A stretch of DNA of 64,000 nucleotides from the NCBI RefSeq assembly GCF_000003815.2, contig NC_049979.1, positions 32,072,500 to 32,136,499 on the forward strand, written 5' to 3'. This DNA comes from Branchiostoma floridae. Its lineage: Eukaryota > Chordata > Leptocardii > Amphioxiformes > Branchiostomatidae. The stretch's first letter is position 1, and the number at the start of each line of letters is the position of its first letter. A program made the position numbers and the translations under genes. The notes below the pieces were generated by a model. It ran no database searches. It was not told the DNA's origin and worked only from the letters and a program-made list of their open reading frames with translations. Below, piece by piece: positions 22,677-34,995 of this stretch.

Positions 22677-23641
22677 CCCTCAAACCACCGTAGCTTTTTT
22701 GTGACGTAGATTACCGTATGGGGTCAAAACTGACTCCAAAACGTATTGTACAAATACAGTTTTTTGTGTGAATCTTTTTGTGATTTGTATATATGTATAG
22801 TTTCATTAATCTATGCGGGGCAATCTGACATGATTAGGTGAGAATACTTCTAGCTCATTATCATAATTTATGCAAAAGATCATGAGGACCACATTTTGCA
22901 CCAACGCTATTCAGACCGGGAAGGAGGTTTTTGATGCCTGTACCAGCTTCAATGCCATATAGCGCCTGAATGGCTTATGCTAGGACCACCAAACTTAGTA
23001 AATTTTTAGGAAATCTTAATAGAAAACAATTTCAGTGAACATAGTATGTTCATCATTTTTCCTGTTGCCATGTTCAACGTAATTCTGACAGACAAATATA
23101 TTACGAAATTTTCTAATTTTGTATTAAACACTTAAGGTTTTAAGGTTTTCTTGGCAAATAACAGTTGTTAATCACATCTTATAAAATTCAACGTAAATTT
23201 CAGGACTCAATATTCATAATTTATGCTAATATGATGACGTCATCAGTCAAAATCCAAGATGGCGGCCGATTTTACCTAGATGACGTCATAATGTCGTCAT
23301 ATAACATGATAATGGCACAAAAATTGCTACAATAATGTTGGCTTACATTTACATCATTCTCTGAAAATTTCGTGATCCTACCATACGTAGTTTCGGTGTG
23401 GGTCGCAAAAGTGTGTTTAAAAAAATGCTGGGGTCAGTTTTGACCCCACTGGACCATGCATAAACTTTCGAGGATAACTTAATCAACAATGAACCAATCT
23501 CAGTAAAAACGTATGAGAAGTTATAGGACATATATACAAACAAACTCATGGAAGGAAATTTGTTTTCGATCAGAAATGACATAATGGCACTCATCGATAT
23601 ACGCCTGGGGTCAGTTTTGACCCCATACGGTGGTTTGAGGG
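22677..23641. mobile_element. TTAA-family MITE, family A, copy A4
   Basis: TTAA at 22,673-22,676 and 23,642-23,645 bounds 965 bp with terminal repeats CCCTCAAACCACCGTA and, inverted, CCCTCAAACCACCGTATGGG. The dyads are at 22,720-22,737, 23,430-23,447 and 23,607-23,624. An internal block near 22,915-23,000 (ATTCAGACCGGGAAGG, then CTTATGCTAGGACCACCAAAC) looks like family-B terminal and subterminal sequence, so the copy is mosaic or has a nested B fragment. AAGATGGCGGCC and a TGATGACGTCATCAG-type block are present. No protein is encoded. Confidence 0.8.
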
Positions 23642-23648
23642 TTAATAT

Positions 23649-23671
23649 TCGAATGAATGAATGAATGAATG
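23649..23671. repeat. (GAAT)n microsatellite
   Basis: Five perfect or near-perfect GAAT units lie directly between family-A copy A4 and family-B copy B8. Confidence 0.85.
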
Positions 23672-24486
23672 GTTTATTGAACAATTTTGCGAAGTTTGAC
23701 AAATTTTCCATTTTTTCGTGTTGCCATGGCAACCGTTTGCTGAGAGGCAGTTTTGCCAAAAATCACTATTTTTGGTTCTAACAATGTATTTTTCACATTT
23801 ATTTGCTATATTACTGCTATTTTGCTACTTAAATAAAATCTTATATTATTTAGTATATCTTTCATAATTATATATGCATAAATTATGCTAATTTGATGAC
23901 GTCATCAGCCCAAAATCCAAGATGGCGGACCGTATGGCCAGATCAAGAATAACAAGCTTATTTTCCCTTAAAATTTGTAACTACCTGGTATTTTTTCATC
24001 AAAAACCATGTAAATGAATGAATTTAGTCTATTTCCATTGCCCTTTGTGATTATTTGTTGCAAAAAAAGAAGTTTTAAAAATTCAAGGTGGTGGATATAA
24101 TATGGCGGAGCCTATCTCGTATCTTAGATGTGTATGACGTCATCGATGTTGCTATTGGCAATACAAGTCGTAATAAACATTATTATTCTGTTATCTGCAC
24201 TTATTGTTACATTTTTGTAGTATAACTTGAAGTTTTCTGAGAATACCCTTTTTTCATGGGTCCGGCCAATATAATCAAATTGATGACGTCATAATTACGT
24301 CATTTTACGTCAACGTAACGTCAAACGTCAAATACTTGTCATATATTATGTCGATATAATGTCCTGAAAATTTGGTGGCCTTACGGCACGTCGTTCGAGA
24401 GTTAGATGACTTAGAAGTGGAGGGCCTCAAAAGCCCCCCACCCCCCCCGGTCCAGGGATGACCAAAAAAGCCCGGTCTCACTAGGG
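23672..24486. mobile_element. TTAA-family MITE, family B, copy B8 (left end lost)
   Basis: Interior and right end of family B: GACAAATTTTCCATTTTTTC, GTTGCCATGGCAACCG, ATATGCATAAATTATGC, TGATGACGTCATCAGCCC, AAGATGGCGGACCGTATGGC, GTCCGGCCAATATAATCAA and then a C-run. It ends CCCGGTCTCACTAGGG before TTAA at 24,487-24,490. The left terminus is absent. It is closely similar to the B1 fragment at the window start. Confidence 0.8.
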
Positions 24487-24490
24487 TTAA

Positions 24491-25335
24491 GAACCTCTTG
24501 ATGGACTACGATGGTATTTGGTATGTGGGTAGGGGTTGGGAAGACGAAGGTCAAGGTCAATTTTGGGCCCCCTGGTGTATGACCTTGGTATTGCAGCGCA
24601 ATTTCCGGTTTTGCTATCTCGGTGTTCAGAACATGCTATGGTCAAGACTTTTAATTAATAGATATATCTTATGCTCAGGAAAAAATGACATAAGTTTGGC
24701 CCCCTAGCGTCTAGTTTTTGGATAGCAGGGGCATTTTTGTAAAAAAAAAACTTCTGACGAGGATAAATCAAGAAGGGAACAACGGATTTTTCATGATTTT
24801 TGGTATGTAGGTACCTTACACAATGTTGTACAAGATAAAATACTTATTATGCAAAATAGGAGGAATTGTGGAACTGCAGGGGTGTTTTTGTCTAAACGCT
24901 CCAAAGAGGGTAACTGCAGAAAGGAAAGGCGGATTGCCTGATTTCTAGGTATGCAGGTAGCTTAGGCAAAGATGTTCATAATGATATGCATTTTATGCAA
25001 ATAAGGACTTAATTTGCATAAGTATTGAGGAAATTGTATAATTCCATTGTTTGAAATAACTGGACTTTAATAAATGTAACACTTGTTAATTACAATCGGT
25101 GGAACATATACAAATACCAAATATGCAAATGAATATCTTATTTGCATAATTTATGCAAAGATTACAAAATAACCTAATAATTGATGATTTGAATTGGGAC
25201 TTTTACTTGTGATATGTGTACTGTACGTTATTCAATGGTGAAAAACACAATGCATAAATCATGTTAATGTTAAGTCATTTGCATGAAATTCACAAAAGCT
25301 CTAAATATTCATGGAGGTATGAGGTCGCCGAACTC
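24491..25335. repeat. Unclassified repeat island with internal GGTATG(T/C) motif repeats
   Basis: A non-minisatellite stretch between B8 and the resuming array. A motif of the form TTTGGTATGTGGGTAGG recurs as TTTTGGTATGTAGGTACC (24,797) and TCTAGGTATGCAGGTAGC (24,942), suggesting internal duplication. The right half is rich in TTTGCATAA and ATGCAAAT words, including both orientations near 25,120-25,160. An AAGGTCAAGGTCAATTTTGG block is present near 24,548. No reading frame is recognised. It is probably a dispersed repeat of unknown class. Confidence 0.5.
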
Positions 25336-28300
25336 CAGTTGTCACGGTTTTTACAAATACACAGGTTCTGAGAGAAAAAAAAAACGGAGGATTTAACCAA
25401 AATATTTAAACTTACAGACACGGCTTTTTAAAAAACGCAAATGTTCCGAGAAAAAACGGAGTATTTTTTTTCTAAATTGCACTTTTAATCTTACAGACAC
25501 GGCTATTACAAGCACACAGGTTTCAATAGGAAAACAGTGGATTTTCTCCAAACCTTACATTTTTATCGTACAGAGATGGCTATTACAAACTATCAGGTTC
25601 CAAGGTAAAAAAAAAAAGATTTTCAACAAACATCTTACAGACACGGCTTTAACAAACACACAAGTTCCCCTGAAAAGAATAGGATTTCAGTCATACTTTA
25701 CTGTTTTAATCTGACAGTCACGGCTATTACAAACACACAAGTTTAAAAAAAGGAGGATTTTCCCTAACCTTACACTTTACGTCTTTCTGACACGGCTCTT
25801 AGAAGCAAACATGTTTTGAGAAAAAAAAAGGATTTTCATTACAACTTATACTTTACATCTTAGAGACACGGCTTTTACAAACAGACGGGTTTCGAATACA
25901 AAACAGAGGATTTTCTCCAAACCTTCAACTTCACATCTTTTTCACACGGCTATTACAAACACACAGGTTTTTAAAAAAAACGGAGCATTTAAACCAAACA
26001 TTAGACTTTTAATCTTACAGACAAGGGTTCGAAAAACCAAACAAGTTTCGAGAAAAAACGGAGAATTTTTTTTTGACATTGCACTTTAATTTTTACAGAC
26101 ATGGCTATAAAACACACACAGGATCAAAGAGAAAAACTGTGTTTATTTTTGCAATTTTTACATTTTCAATCTTACAGACACGTATATTTCAAACACACAG
26201 ATTCCGAGAAAAAAAAAAAAATTGTCCATACAATACACTTAACATATTTCTGACAAGGCTATTGAAGGCAAACATATTTTGAAAAAAAAAACAGGATTTT
26301 CATTACAAAGTATACTTTAAATCTAACAGACAAGGGTTTCAAAAACCACACAGGTTCCCCAAAACGGAGGGTTTTATTTAAACATTACACTTTACATCTT
26401 AGAGACACGGCTTTTACAAACAGACAGGTTCCTGAAATAAAGCAGAGGATTTTCTTCAAACCTTAAACTTCATATCTTTCTCACACGGTTATTACAAACA
26501 AACAGGTTATAAAAAAACCTGGAGGATTTAAACCAAACGTTAGACCTTTAATCTTGCAGACAAGGGTTTGAAAGAGGAAACAGGTTCCGAGAAAAAACGG
26601 AGGATTTTTTTTAAACATTGCACTTTTAATCTTACAGACACGGCTATAACAAACACAAAGGATCAATGAGAAATACAGTGGGTTTTCTACAAACTTTAGA
26701 CACGGCCATTACAAACCCACAGGCTCGGAGAAGAAAAGGAGGATTTTCTCCAAACCTTGTGCTTTACATCTTGCAGCCACGGCTTTTACCTACACATAGG
26801 CTCCGAAAAAGACCCGGAGGATTTTCTCCGAAGCATACATTTTACATCATACAGAAACAGCTATTACAAACACACAGTTTCTGAGAGAGAAAAAAAACGG
26901 AGAATTTTGTCCAAACGCTACACTTAACATTTTACAGACACGGCTATAAAATGTCAACAAACATCTTACAGACACGGCTTTTACAAACACACAAGTTCCC
27001 CTGAAAAAAATAGTATTTCATTCATACTTAACTGATTTTATCTGACGGTCACGGCTATTACAATTAAACACACATGTTAAAAAAAGGAGGATTTTCCCCA
27101 AACCTTACACTTTACGTCTTTCTGACACGGCTCTTACAAGCAAACATGTTTTGAGAAAAAAAAGGATTTTCATTGCAACTTATTCTTTACATCTTACAGA
27201 AAAGGGTTTTAAAAACCACACAGATTCCCCCCAAAACGGAGGATTTATTCAAACATAAAACTTTACATTTTACAGATACGGCTTTTACAAACACACAGGT
27301 TCCGAATACAACACAGAGGATTTGCTCCAAACCTTAAACTTCACATCTTTCTCACACGGCTATTACAAACACACAGGTTTAAAAAAAACGGAGGATTTAA
27401 ACCAAACATTTGACTTTTGATCTTACAGACAAGGGTTTGAAAAACCAAAAAGGTTTCGAGAAAAAACGGAGAAGTTTTCAAACATTGCTATTTTTTTTTT
27501 TACAGACAGGGCTATAACAAACACATAGGCTGAAAAAAAAGAAGCATTTTCTCCAAACCTGGCACTTAACATCTTACAGACACGGCTAGTACAAACACAC
27601 CGGCTTAAGAAAAAACAGAGGATTTTCTCCAAATCTTGCATCATATACCTTATTGTCACGGTTTTTACAAATACACAGGTTCTGAGAAAAAAACGGAGGA
27701 TTTAACCCAAATATTTAAACTTAAAGACACGGGTATTAAAAAAACGCAAAGGTTCCGATAAAAAAAGGAGTATATTTTTTTTTATATTGTACCTTTAATC
27801 TTACAGACACGGCTATTACAAGCACACAAGTTTCAAGAGGAAAACAGTGTATTTTCTCTAAACCTTACATTTTTATCGTACAGACACGGCTATTACAAAG
27901 TCACAGGTTGCAAGGTAAAAAAAAATCAACAAACATCTTACAGCAAGGTTTTTACAAACACACAAGTTCCCCTGAAAAATAGGATTTCATTCATACTTAA
28001 CTGTTTTAATCTGACGGTCACGGCTATTACAAACACCCAGGTTAGTAAAAAGGAGGATTTTTTTTGCAAAACCTTACACTTAACGTCTTTCTGACACAGC
28101 TATTAAAAGCAAACATGTTTTGTGAAAAAAAAAACAGGATTTTCATTAGAAAATATTCTTTAAATCTTACAGACAAGGGTTTTAAAAGCCACACAGGTTC
28201 AGGAAACAAAACAGAGGATTTTCTCCAAACCTTAAACTTCATATCTTTCTCACACGGTTATTACAGACACACAGGTTTTAAACAAACGGAGGATTGAAAC

Positions 28301-30817
28301 CAAATGTTAATCTTACAGACGAGGGTTTGAAAGACCAAACAGGTTCCGAGAAAAAATGGAGATTTTCTTTTATTGAAATTTTAATCTTGCAGACACGGCT
28401 ATAACAAACACACAGGACCGAAGAGAAAAACAGTGGGTTTTCTCCAAACTTTATATTTTTCATCTTACAGACACATATATTACAAACAAACAGATTCCGA
28501 AAAAAAAACGAAGGGTTTTGTCCAAACACTATACTTAACATTAAACAGACATGGCTATTACAAACACACAATATCGGAGAAAAAAATTGGATTTTCTCCA
28601 AAGCTTACAATTTTCACTTTTAGACAAGGCCATTACAAACCCACAGGCTCGGAGAAAAAAAGAGGAGGATTTTCCCCAAACCTTGCACTTTGCATCTCGC
28701 AGACACGGTTTTTACCTACACATAGGTTACGAAAAAAAGACCCGGAGGATTTTCTCCAAAGCATACATTTATAAATTACAGACACAGCGAAATTACAGAG
28801 AAAAAATAAACGGAGAATTTTGTCCAAACACTAAACTTAAAATTTTACAGACACGGCTATTACAAACACACCGGCTTAAAAAAAAAAACAGAGGATTTTC
28901 TCCAAATCTTGCATCATACACCTTATTGTCTCAAACCTTACATTTTTTATTAATCTTACAGACACGGCTTTTACAAACACATACGTTCCCCTGAAAAAAG
29001 AGGATTTAGTTCATACTTTACTGTTTTAATCTGACGGTCACGGCTATTATCAACACACATGTTAAAAAAGGAGGATTTTTCCCAAACCTTACACTTAACG
29101 TCTTTCTGACACGGTTCTTACAAGCAAACATGTTTAAAAAAAAACAACAGAATTTTCATTACAACTTATACTTTACATCTTACAGACAAGGGTTTCAAAA
29201 ACCACACAGGGTTCTCCCCAAAACGGAGGATTATGATTCAAACATTACACTTTACATCTTACAGACACGGCTTTCATAAACACACAGGTTCCGAATACAA
29301 AACAGAGGATTTTCTCCATACCTTAAACTACACATCTTTCTGACACTTCGATTACAAACATACAGGGTTTGTGAAAAAACGAAGGATCTAAACCAAACGT
29401 TAGACTTTTAATCTTAAAGACACGGGTTCCGAGAAAAAACAGAGAATTTTTTTAAACATTGCACTTTTAATCTTACAGACACGGCTATATCAAATACACA
29501 GGATCAATGAGAACAACAGTGGGTTTTCACTAAACTTTACATTTCCGTCTAACACACGTATGTTACAAACACACAGATTCCGAGAAAAAACAAAACAAAG
29601 GATTTTGTCCAAACACTACCCTTAACATTTTACAGAAATTGGCTATTACAAACACACAGTCTCGGAGAAAAAAAGGATTTTCTCCAAAGCTTACAATTTA
29701 CACTTTCAGACACGGCCATTACAAACCCACAGGCTCGGAGAAAAAAAAGAGGATTTTTTTTCTAACCTTGCACATTACATCTCACAGACACGGCTTTTAC
29801 CTACACATAGGTTCCGAAAAAGACCGGGAGGATTTTTTTCAATAAATACATTTCACATCATACAGACAGAGCTATTACAAATAGACAGTTTCTGATAGAA
29901 AAAAAAAGGAGGATTTTGTCCAAACATTACACTTAACTTTTTACAGAAACGACTATTACAAACACATAGGCTGGGAGAAAAAACAGAGGATTTTTTTTTC
30001 AAATTTTGCACCTAACATCTTACAGACATATCTATTACAAACACACCGTTTTTTTGGAAAAAAACAAACGAGTTTAACCAAACCTTGCATTATATATATT
30101 ACCTTACTAACACTGCTATCACAAAAACTCGGATTTTGGGGAAAAAACGGAGAATTTAAACGTTAGCCTTTTAATCTCACAGAGAATGGTTTTTAAAACC
30201 ACACAGTTTGCGATAAAAAACGGACTGTTTTTTCTAAACATTGCACTTTTAATCTTACAGACACTGCTATAAAAAAAACAGGATTAAAGAGGGAAACAGT
30301 AAGTTTTCTCCAAACTTTACATTTTCCATTTTACACAGACAAGTATATTACAAACAAAAAGATTCCGATGAAAAAAAAAGAAACAATCGATTTTCTCCAA
30401 ACACTACACTTAATATTTTACAGATATGGCTATTACAAACCCACAGCCTCAGAGAAAAAAAAAGGAATTTCTCCAAACCTTGCACTTTACAGCTCGCAGA
30501 CACGGCTTTTACCTACACATAGGTTCCCAAAAAAAGACCCGGAGGATTTTGTCCAAAGCATTCATTTTACATCTTACAGACAGAGCTATTACAAACACAG
30601 AATTTTTGAAAGAAAAAAACAGCGGATATTGTCCAAACACTACATTTAACATTTTTACAGACTTGGCTATTACAAACACATAGGTTGTGATAAAAAAGCA
30701 GGTGATTTTCTCCATACCTTGCATTAAACATGTCACGCTTTTTACAAATACACAGGTTCTGAGAAAAAAATCGGAGGGTTCAACCCAAGTATTTGATCTT
30801 ACAAACATGACTTTTAA

Positions 30818-30951
30818 CCCTATCCAGACCTGGCTTTTTTTGGTATTCCTGTAATTTCAAAACGGCTAGGGTTACGATCATTAAATTTAGAAGGGATGAT
30901 GTCATAGTAAAGTTTTATATTTTCTGTCATTTTTGTATCGTTATGACGTAA
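30818..30951. mobile_element. TTAA-family MITE, family B, copy B9 (left end only)
   Basis: TTAA at 30,814-30,817 is followed by CCCTATCCAGACCTGGC and family-B subterminal sequence similar to B4 (GTAATTTCAAAACGGCTAGG, GTTACGATCA). The copy breaks off at about 30,951 in GTATCGTTATGACGTAAT. Minisatellite sequence follows directly, with no right terminus. Confidence 0.75.
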
Positions 30952-31399
30952 TACAGGTTTTAAAAAGAAACCGATATTTTAATCCAAACGTTAGAATTTT
31001 GATCTTACAGACACGGGTTATAAAAGACACTCAGGTTCCGAGAAAAAACGGAGAATTTTTCCAAACCTTGCACTTTATTTCTTTTAGACAAGGCTCTTAC
31101 AAACACACGACTTCCAAAAGAAAAACAAAGGGTTTTCTCCAAACATTACTCTTATAATCTTACAGTCACGGCTGTTAGAAACACATAGGTTTTGAGGAAA
31201 AAAATGACGATATTCTCTAGACATTAAATTTTACATATTACAGACACTGCTTTTATAGACACACAGAGAGAAAAAAACGAGGAGAATATCCAAACCTTAC
31301 ACTTTAATCTCAAAGACACCACTTCTAGAAATACACAGGTTTTGAGATAAAAACAGAGAATTTTCTCCAAACCTTACACATTATATCTTTCAGACACGT

Positions 31400-31740
31400 C
31401 GCAGAAATGCCTTATGGATAACCTACGGATCATTTTGAACCCCCTCTCGATATTTTCCTTGAGCGACTGGTCTTCTCCAAGGCATAATATCTGACAGTTT
31501 TTTTTATTCTTTACTTTGCCTCGAAGAACAAATTAAGCTGTTTCCACAAAGTAAGAGGACCAATGACATCTGATTTTTTAAAGATGGTCCGATTAGATTT
31601 TCCTGACAGTGACAAATAAAGTGACAAACATGCCAGACTGTTATTTTGTCTCAGAAGGCCAGATCAATTCTAACTGACAAGCATTCTACATGTAAAATGT
31701 CAAAAAAAAATTCTGCACCCCATTAGGTTTGGTCGATACA
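31400..31740. other. Edge of the minisatellite; no gene seen
   Basis: Recognisable minisatellite units stop near 31,400. The next 340 bp are AT-rich and non-repetitive at the scale I can judge, with no notable open frame. Confidence 0.5.
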
Positions 31741-33235
31741 AAAAATCGGAATTCTTTGACAATGTCGTATTTTTACACATCCAAAAATGTTTTTGTCTTG
31801 TTCATCTTGTTTTTGTTTTCTCACAGAAAATTTATCTTCCAGGAAGAAAATTGTTTTGTTCCCAAGAAATCTTAGAAAAACATGTCCATGGGGAAAGCAA
31901 ATTTTGCTTGACTTTTTGAGACATTTTTGAGATCAATATTTTTGCACCAAGAATACTTTTGTTACGTCAAGAGCAAAAATTACTGTATTTCTTAAGAGTT
32001 ATAAAAAATCAAGCATTTCTAGAATTTTTTTTTCTTGCATCATAAGAAAAAACAAGAAGATTTTGCTTAAAGAAGTTCCAGAAAATTCTTAGGTGTGAAA
32101 ATCTTTCAGAAAAAAATTTTTCTTCACCAAAGAAGAATAAGAAAATTGTTCTTCACGTGGAAATTATGATTTTTTTTTTGAATTTTATTCTACATTTACT
32201 TCTTGCAATGATTTTTTCTTCTTATAAGAATTGTCCATGGGGTAAGCAAAACAAGCAAAAATCATTTTGGCAGTGTAGGAAAAATATTATTTTTGTGTCA
32301 AATTAACAAAATAAGCTTTGCTGGCACCGGAAGTGCAGATATTATGTCAGAAAATTATTATGCTCATCATAAGGCCCATTCAAAGAATATGCGATACCTA
32401 TACAGTACCAAAAATGTTTTTTCTTGTCTATCTTGTTTTTCTTCCTCAGAAAAAAATTCATCTTTCAGGAAGAAAATTATTCTGTCTCCAAGAAATCTTA
32501 GAAAAACATGCTTGTCCATGGTGAAAGCAAATTTTTGCTTGGATTTATGAAATTAATATTCTTACACCAAGAATACTTTTCTTACGTCAAGAGCAAACAT
32601 TTTTGAATTTTTTAAGAGTTATAAAAAAGCAAGCATAAGAAAAAAAAAAGAAGATTTTGCTTAAAGTTTCAGAAAATTCTTAGGTGTGAAAATCTTCCGA
32701 AAAAATTTTCTTCACCAAAGAAGAAAATTGTTCTTCGCGTGAGAATTGAGATTTTTTTGCAGTTTCTTGCTTTGCTTGAATTTTATTCTACATTTTCTTC
32801 TTGAAAGAATAATTTTCTTCATATAAGAAATATCCATGGTGTAAGCAAAAATCATTTTTGGTAGTGTACTAACTTTTAAAAAAATCTATTCTTGCAGAGA
32901 TTAAGAAATTAAAGAGAATTAAGGAAATATTATATTTCCAAAAAATGCTTATTCTTGTTTATCTTGTTTTTCACAGAAAATTTAATTTCCAGGAAGAAAA
33001 AAATTCTTGTAGTTCTTAAGAATTGAATCTGGTTAGAAAAAAACAATAATCTCTAGGATTTTTTTTCTTGCATTAAAAGAAAAAAGAAAATTTTTGCTTT
33101 AATCTCTAGAATTTTTTTTGTAGTTTCTCGTTTTGCTTGAATTTTACTCTACATTTCCTTCCTACAAGAATATTTTTCATATAAGAATTGTCCATGGGGT
33201 AAGCAAAATAAGAAAAAAAAATCATTTTTGGCAGT
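31741..33235. repeat. Three direct copies of a 520-630-bp AT-rich repeat
   Basis: The block TTCCAGGAAGAAAA recurs with its surroundings: AGGAAGAAAA at 31,841, 32,467 and 32,991, giving spacings of 626 and 524 bp. Shared landmarks are TCTTGTTTTT..CACAGAAAATTT, CAAGAAATCTTAGAAAAACATG, CACCAAGAATACTTTT..TTACGTCAAGAGCAAA, AAGAGTTATAAAAAA.CAAGCA, CTTCACCAAAGAAGAA and ...TCCATGGGGTAAGCAAAA..ATCATTTTTGGCAGTG. The third copy is shortened. Copies have diverged by small indels. There is no coding potential; short frames at 32,293-32,550 are chance. Confidence 0.8.
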
Positions 33236-34995
33236 GAAGATCTTCTTGTCTGAGAATAGCAAACTTAGCTTTTAGCAAGGTGAGTATATGATGAAAGAAT
33301 ATCTTTGCGGAAAAAGAACGGTTCCTACCTCAAAATGGAAAATTAATAAGCTTAAAGACAAGCAACGCACATATAAGGATACTCATTGCCACTGTAAAAC
33401 TTTGGAAGAAAACTTCTGCGATTGGAAATGCTTCGAGAATAAACACAATCGGGCAGTTATAACTTGTTAAGTGTCGTCAACGCAATGAGTATAGAATAGA
33501 ACAGCACACGAACTGCAGTCACCAAACTTATGTTCATACAATACACAAATTTACCAAGGCTAACAAATGTAAAAATTCTTCATTGCACTAAATCCTCCCT
33601 TCTAAAAAGAGCAAGACCACTGTACACCCATAAGCAACACCTTGAAGTTCTGCTGTACTACAAAGAAACCCCGCTAGAGGGCCTTCAGACCGTCGAGATC
33701 TCTATCTTCGCAAGATAAACCCTAAATAGTGAAGATTTTCTAGCACTACAAGCCCAAACATGAAGGTTTCTAAATAAATACAATTAGTCTAACAAGTGCA
33801 AATTACTGCAACTATATTGCATATGATAGATTACACAGTAAATATAATATTCTGCCATATGTACGGTTTAGGTTGTTTTACTGACGTTATGTATCATTCA
33901 GTACGATGTGCCTTGGTCCCCCTCTACATTTTTCTATAGGGATTCGGTACGTTATTCTAGACAGCATTCTTTCGCTTATCAATAATGTTAAAAATCCATA
34001 ACTTTATCGTCAGGAAGCCAATTTCCTTACTTTAACATCACATGTGCTATGTATATAGGCCTTGTTACATCGGACCTACTTGAACAAATTATCCTTACGT
34101 TACCAGAAGTTATCTGTACTTACATAAAAACAAGCGATGACAAGCAAAAAAGTGGAAACTTTACTTTAGCATAATTTAGTATCACAGATATTTCATTTTA
34201 TGGACAGAATTATCTGCATAACAGAGATTTCAAGTTTCAAGATTATAAAAGAAATTTTCCTCGACAAGCAACGATACGAAATGTCTGTTGTTCCCTTTTA
34301 GTTATATGCACCGTCTGAATCGTTTACAATGGCACAGATTATCTGTATTTGATCCGGATTATGGTGAATGGGGACAAAAATCAGTCCAAAGTTAGGTCTA
34401 AAGCGTTAACGCTTAGGTATTTGCCAAAAACATTTGAACTGTAAATACGATAACGTATGAACTAGTTAATATAAATTACATTTAAGAGAAAAATGTTTGG
34501 TCTTTAAGATGTAATTAAAAAAAAGCTAGTTCTTAACGACATTTGCGCAGTGTATCTATTCTTTGCATCGGGCTTAGGGCCCGTATTAATCTTATAATGT
34601 AACTGAACAAGTCAACAACTACTAAATGTAACAGTCAGTAGGCTTTTCATATTTGGTAGGCTTTGTTCAAATCTTCATCATTGGAAACGTGTGGCTGATT
34701 ACCGCAACGCGCCATTCCACCCACCTGTTTTGACCTGGTGTCTGTACACTGTTCTTTTTGTTTTAACCGTAAAATTGTAGGATTTTTCTGAGCCGGTATA
34801 GATTTAAAAGGTCTAACTCTCATTTACACTGTACACCTAATTAATCTTATCACCCTTGTTAACAATACTGCCGAATGATGAATTTAATGGCCACTTCCAT
34901 GTTTGCATTTTATTCTAAGTTACATTGGTTAGCTTTTACCTGCTCATTTTGCATAAAAAGTACACTCAAATTCAAACTGTGTCTTTGGTATGAAC
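33236..34995. other. No gene seen
   Basis: AT-rich intergenic-like DNA. Frames of 60-62 codons (33,288-33,470 and 33,530-33,718) show no recognisable motif. I see no repeat structure, RNA gene or transposon end here. Confidence 0.4.

Larger units (their letters stand above)
5021..31400. repeat. ~26-kb minisatellite array, unit about 78 bp
   Basis: A diverged unit is repeated in direct orientation. It can be described as ACAGACACGGCTATTACAAA, then CACACAGGTTCCGAGAAAAA, then ACGGAGGATTTTCTCCAAAC, then CTTACACTTTACATCTT. Spacing of the GACACGG anchor at 26,404, 26,482, 26,559 and 26,637 gives 77-78 bp. Units differ by substitutions and poly-A length changes. Marked variants recur (for example TTTTACCTACACATAGGTTCCG followed by AAAAAGACCCGGAGG), pointing to higher-order repeats. 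Many units contain GAGAAAA..TTTTCTC, a small dyad. The array is interrupted by TTAA elements, LINEs and single-copy islands. Because LINE-1 and copy A1 lie inside it, its true left edge may be outside the window. Open frames in the array are accidental. Confidence 0.95.

Noticed and set aside
5239-24490. Kolobok origin for the TTAA elements instead of piggyBac
   Set aside because: Kolobok elements also duplicate TTAA, so this is not excluded, but the CCC start of all three families fits piggyBac-like ends better. No transposase is present to decide.
8602-30808. Many frames of 60-147 codons through the minisatellite, rich in peptides like YKHTGSEKK, with apparent repeat-protein character
   Set aside because: They arise because the ~78-bp unit is a multiple of three in many places, so open frames chain by chance. 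Frames exist on both strands, start and stop at unit indels, and have no domain.
5021-31400. CRISPR-like array of regular repeats
   Set aside because: There are no distinct spacers; the whole ~78-bp unit is repeated and diverged, and the context is eukaryotic.
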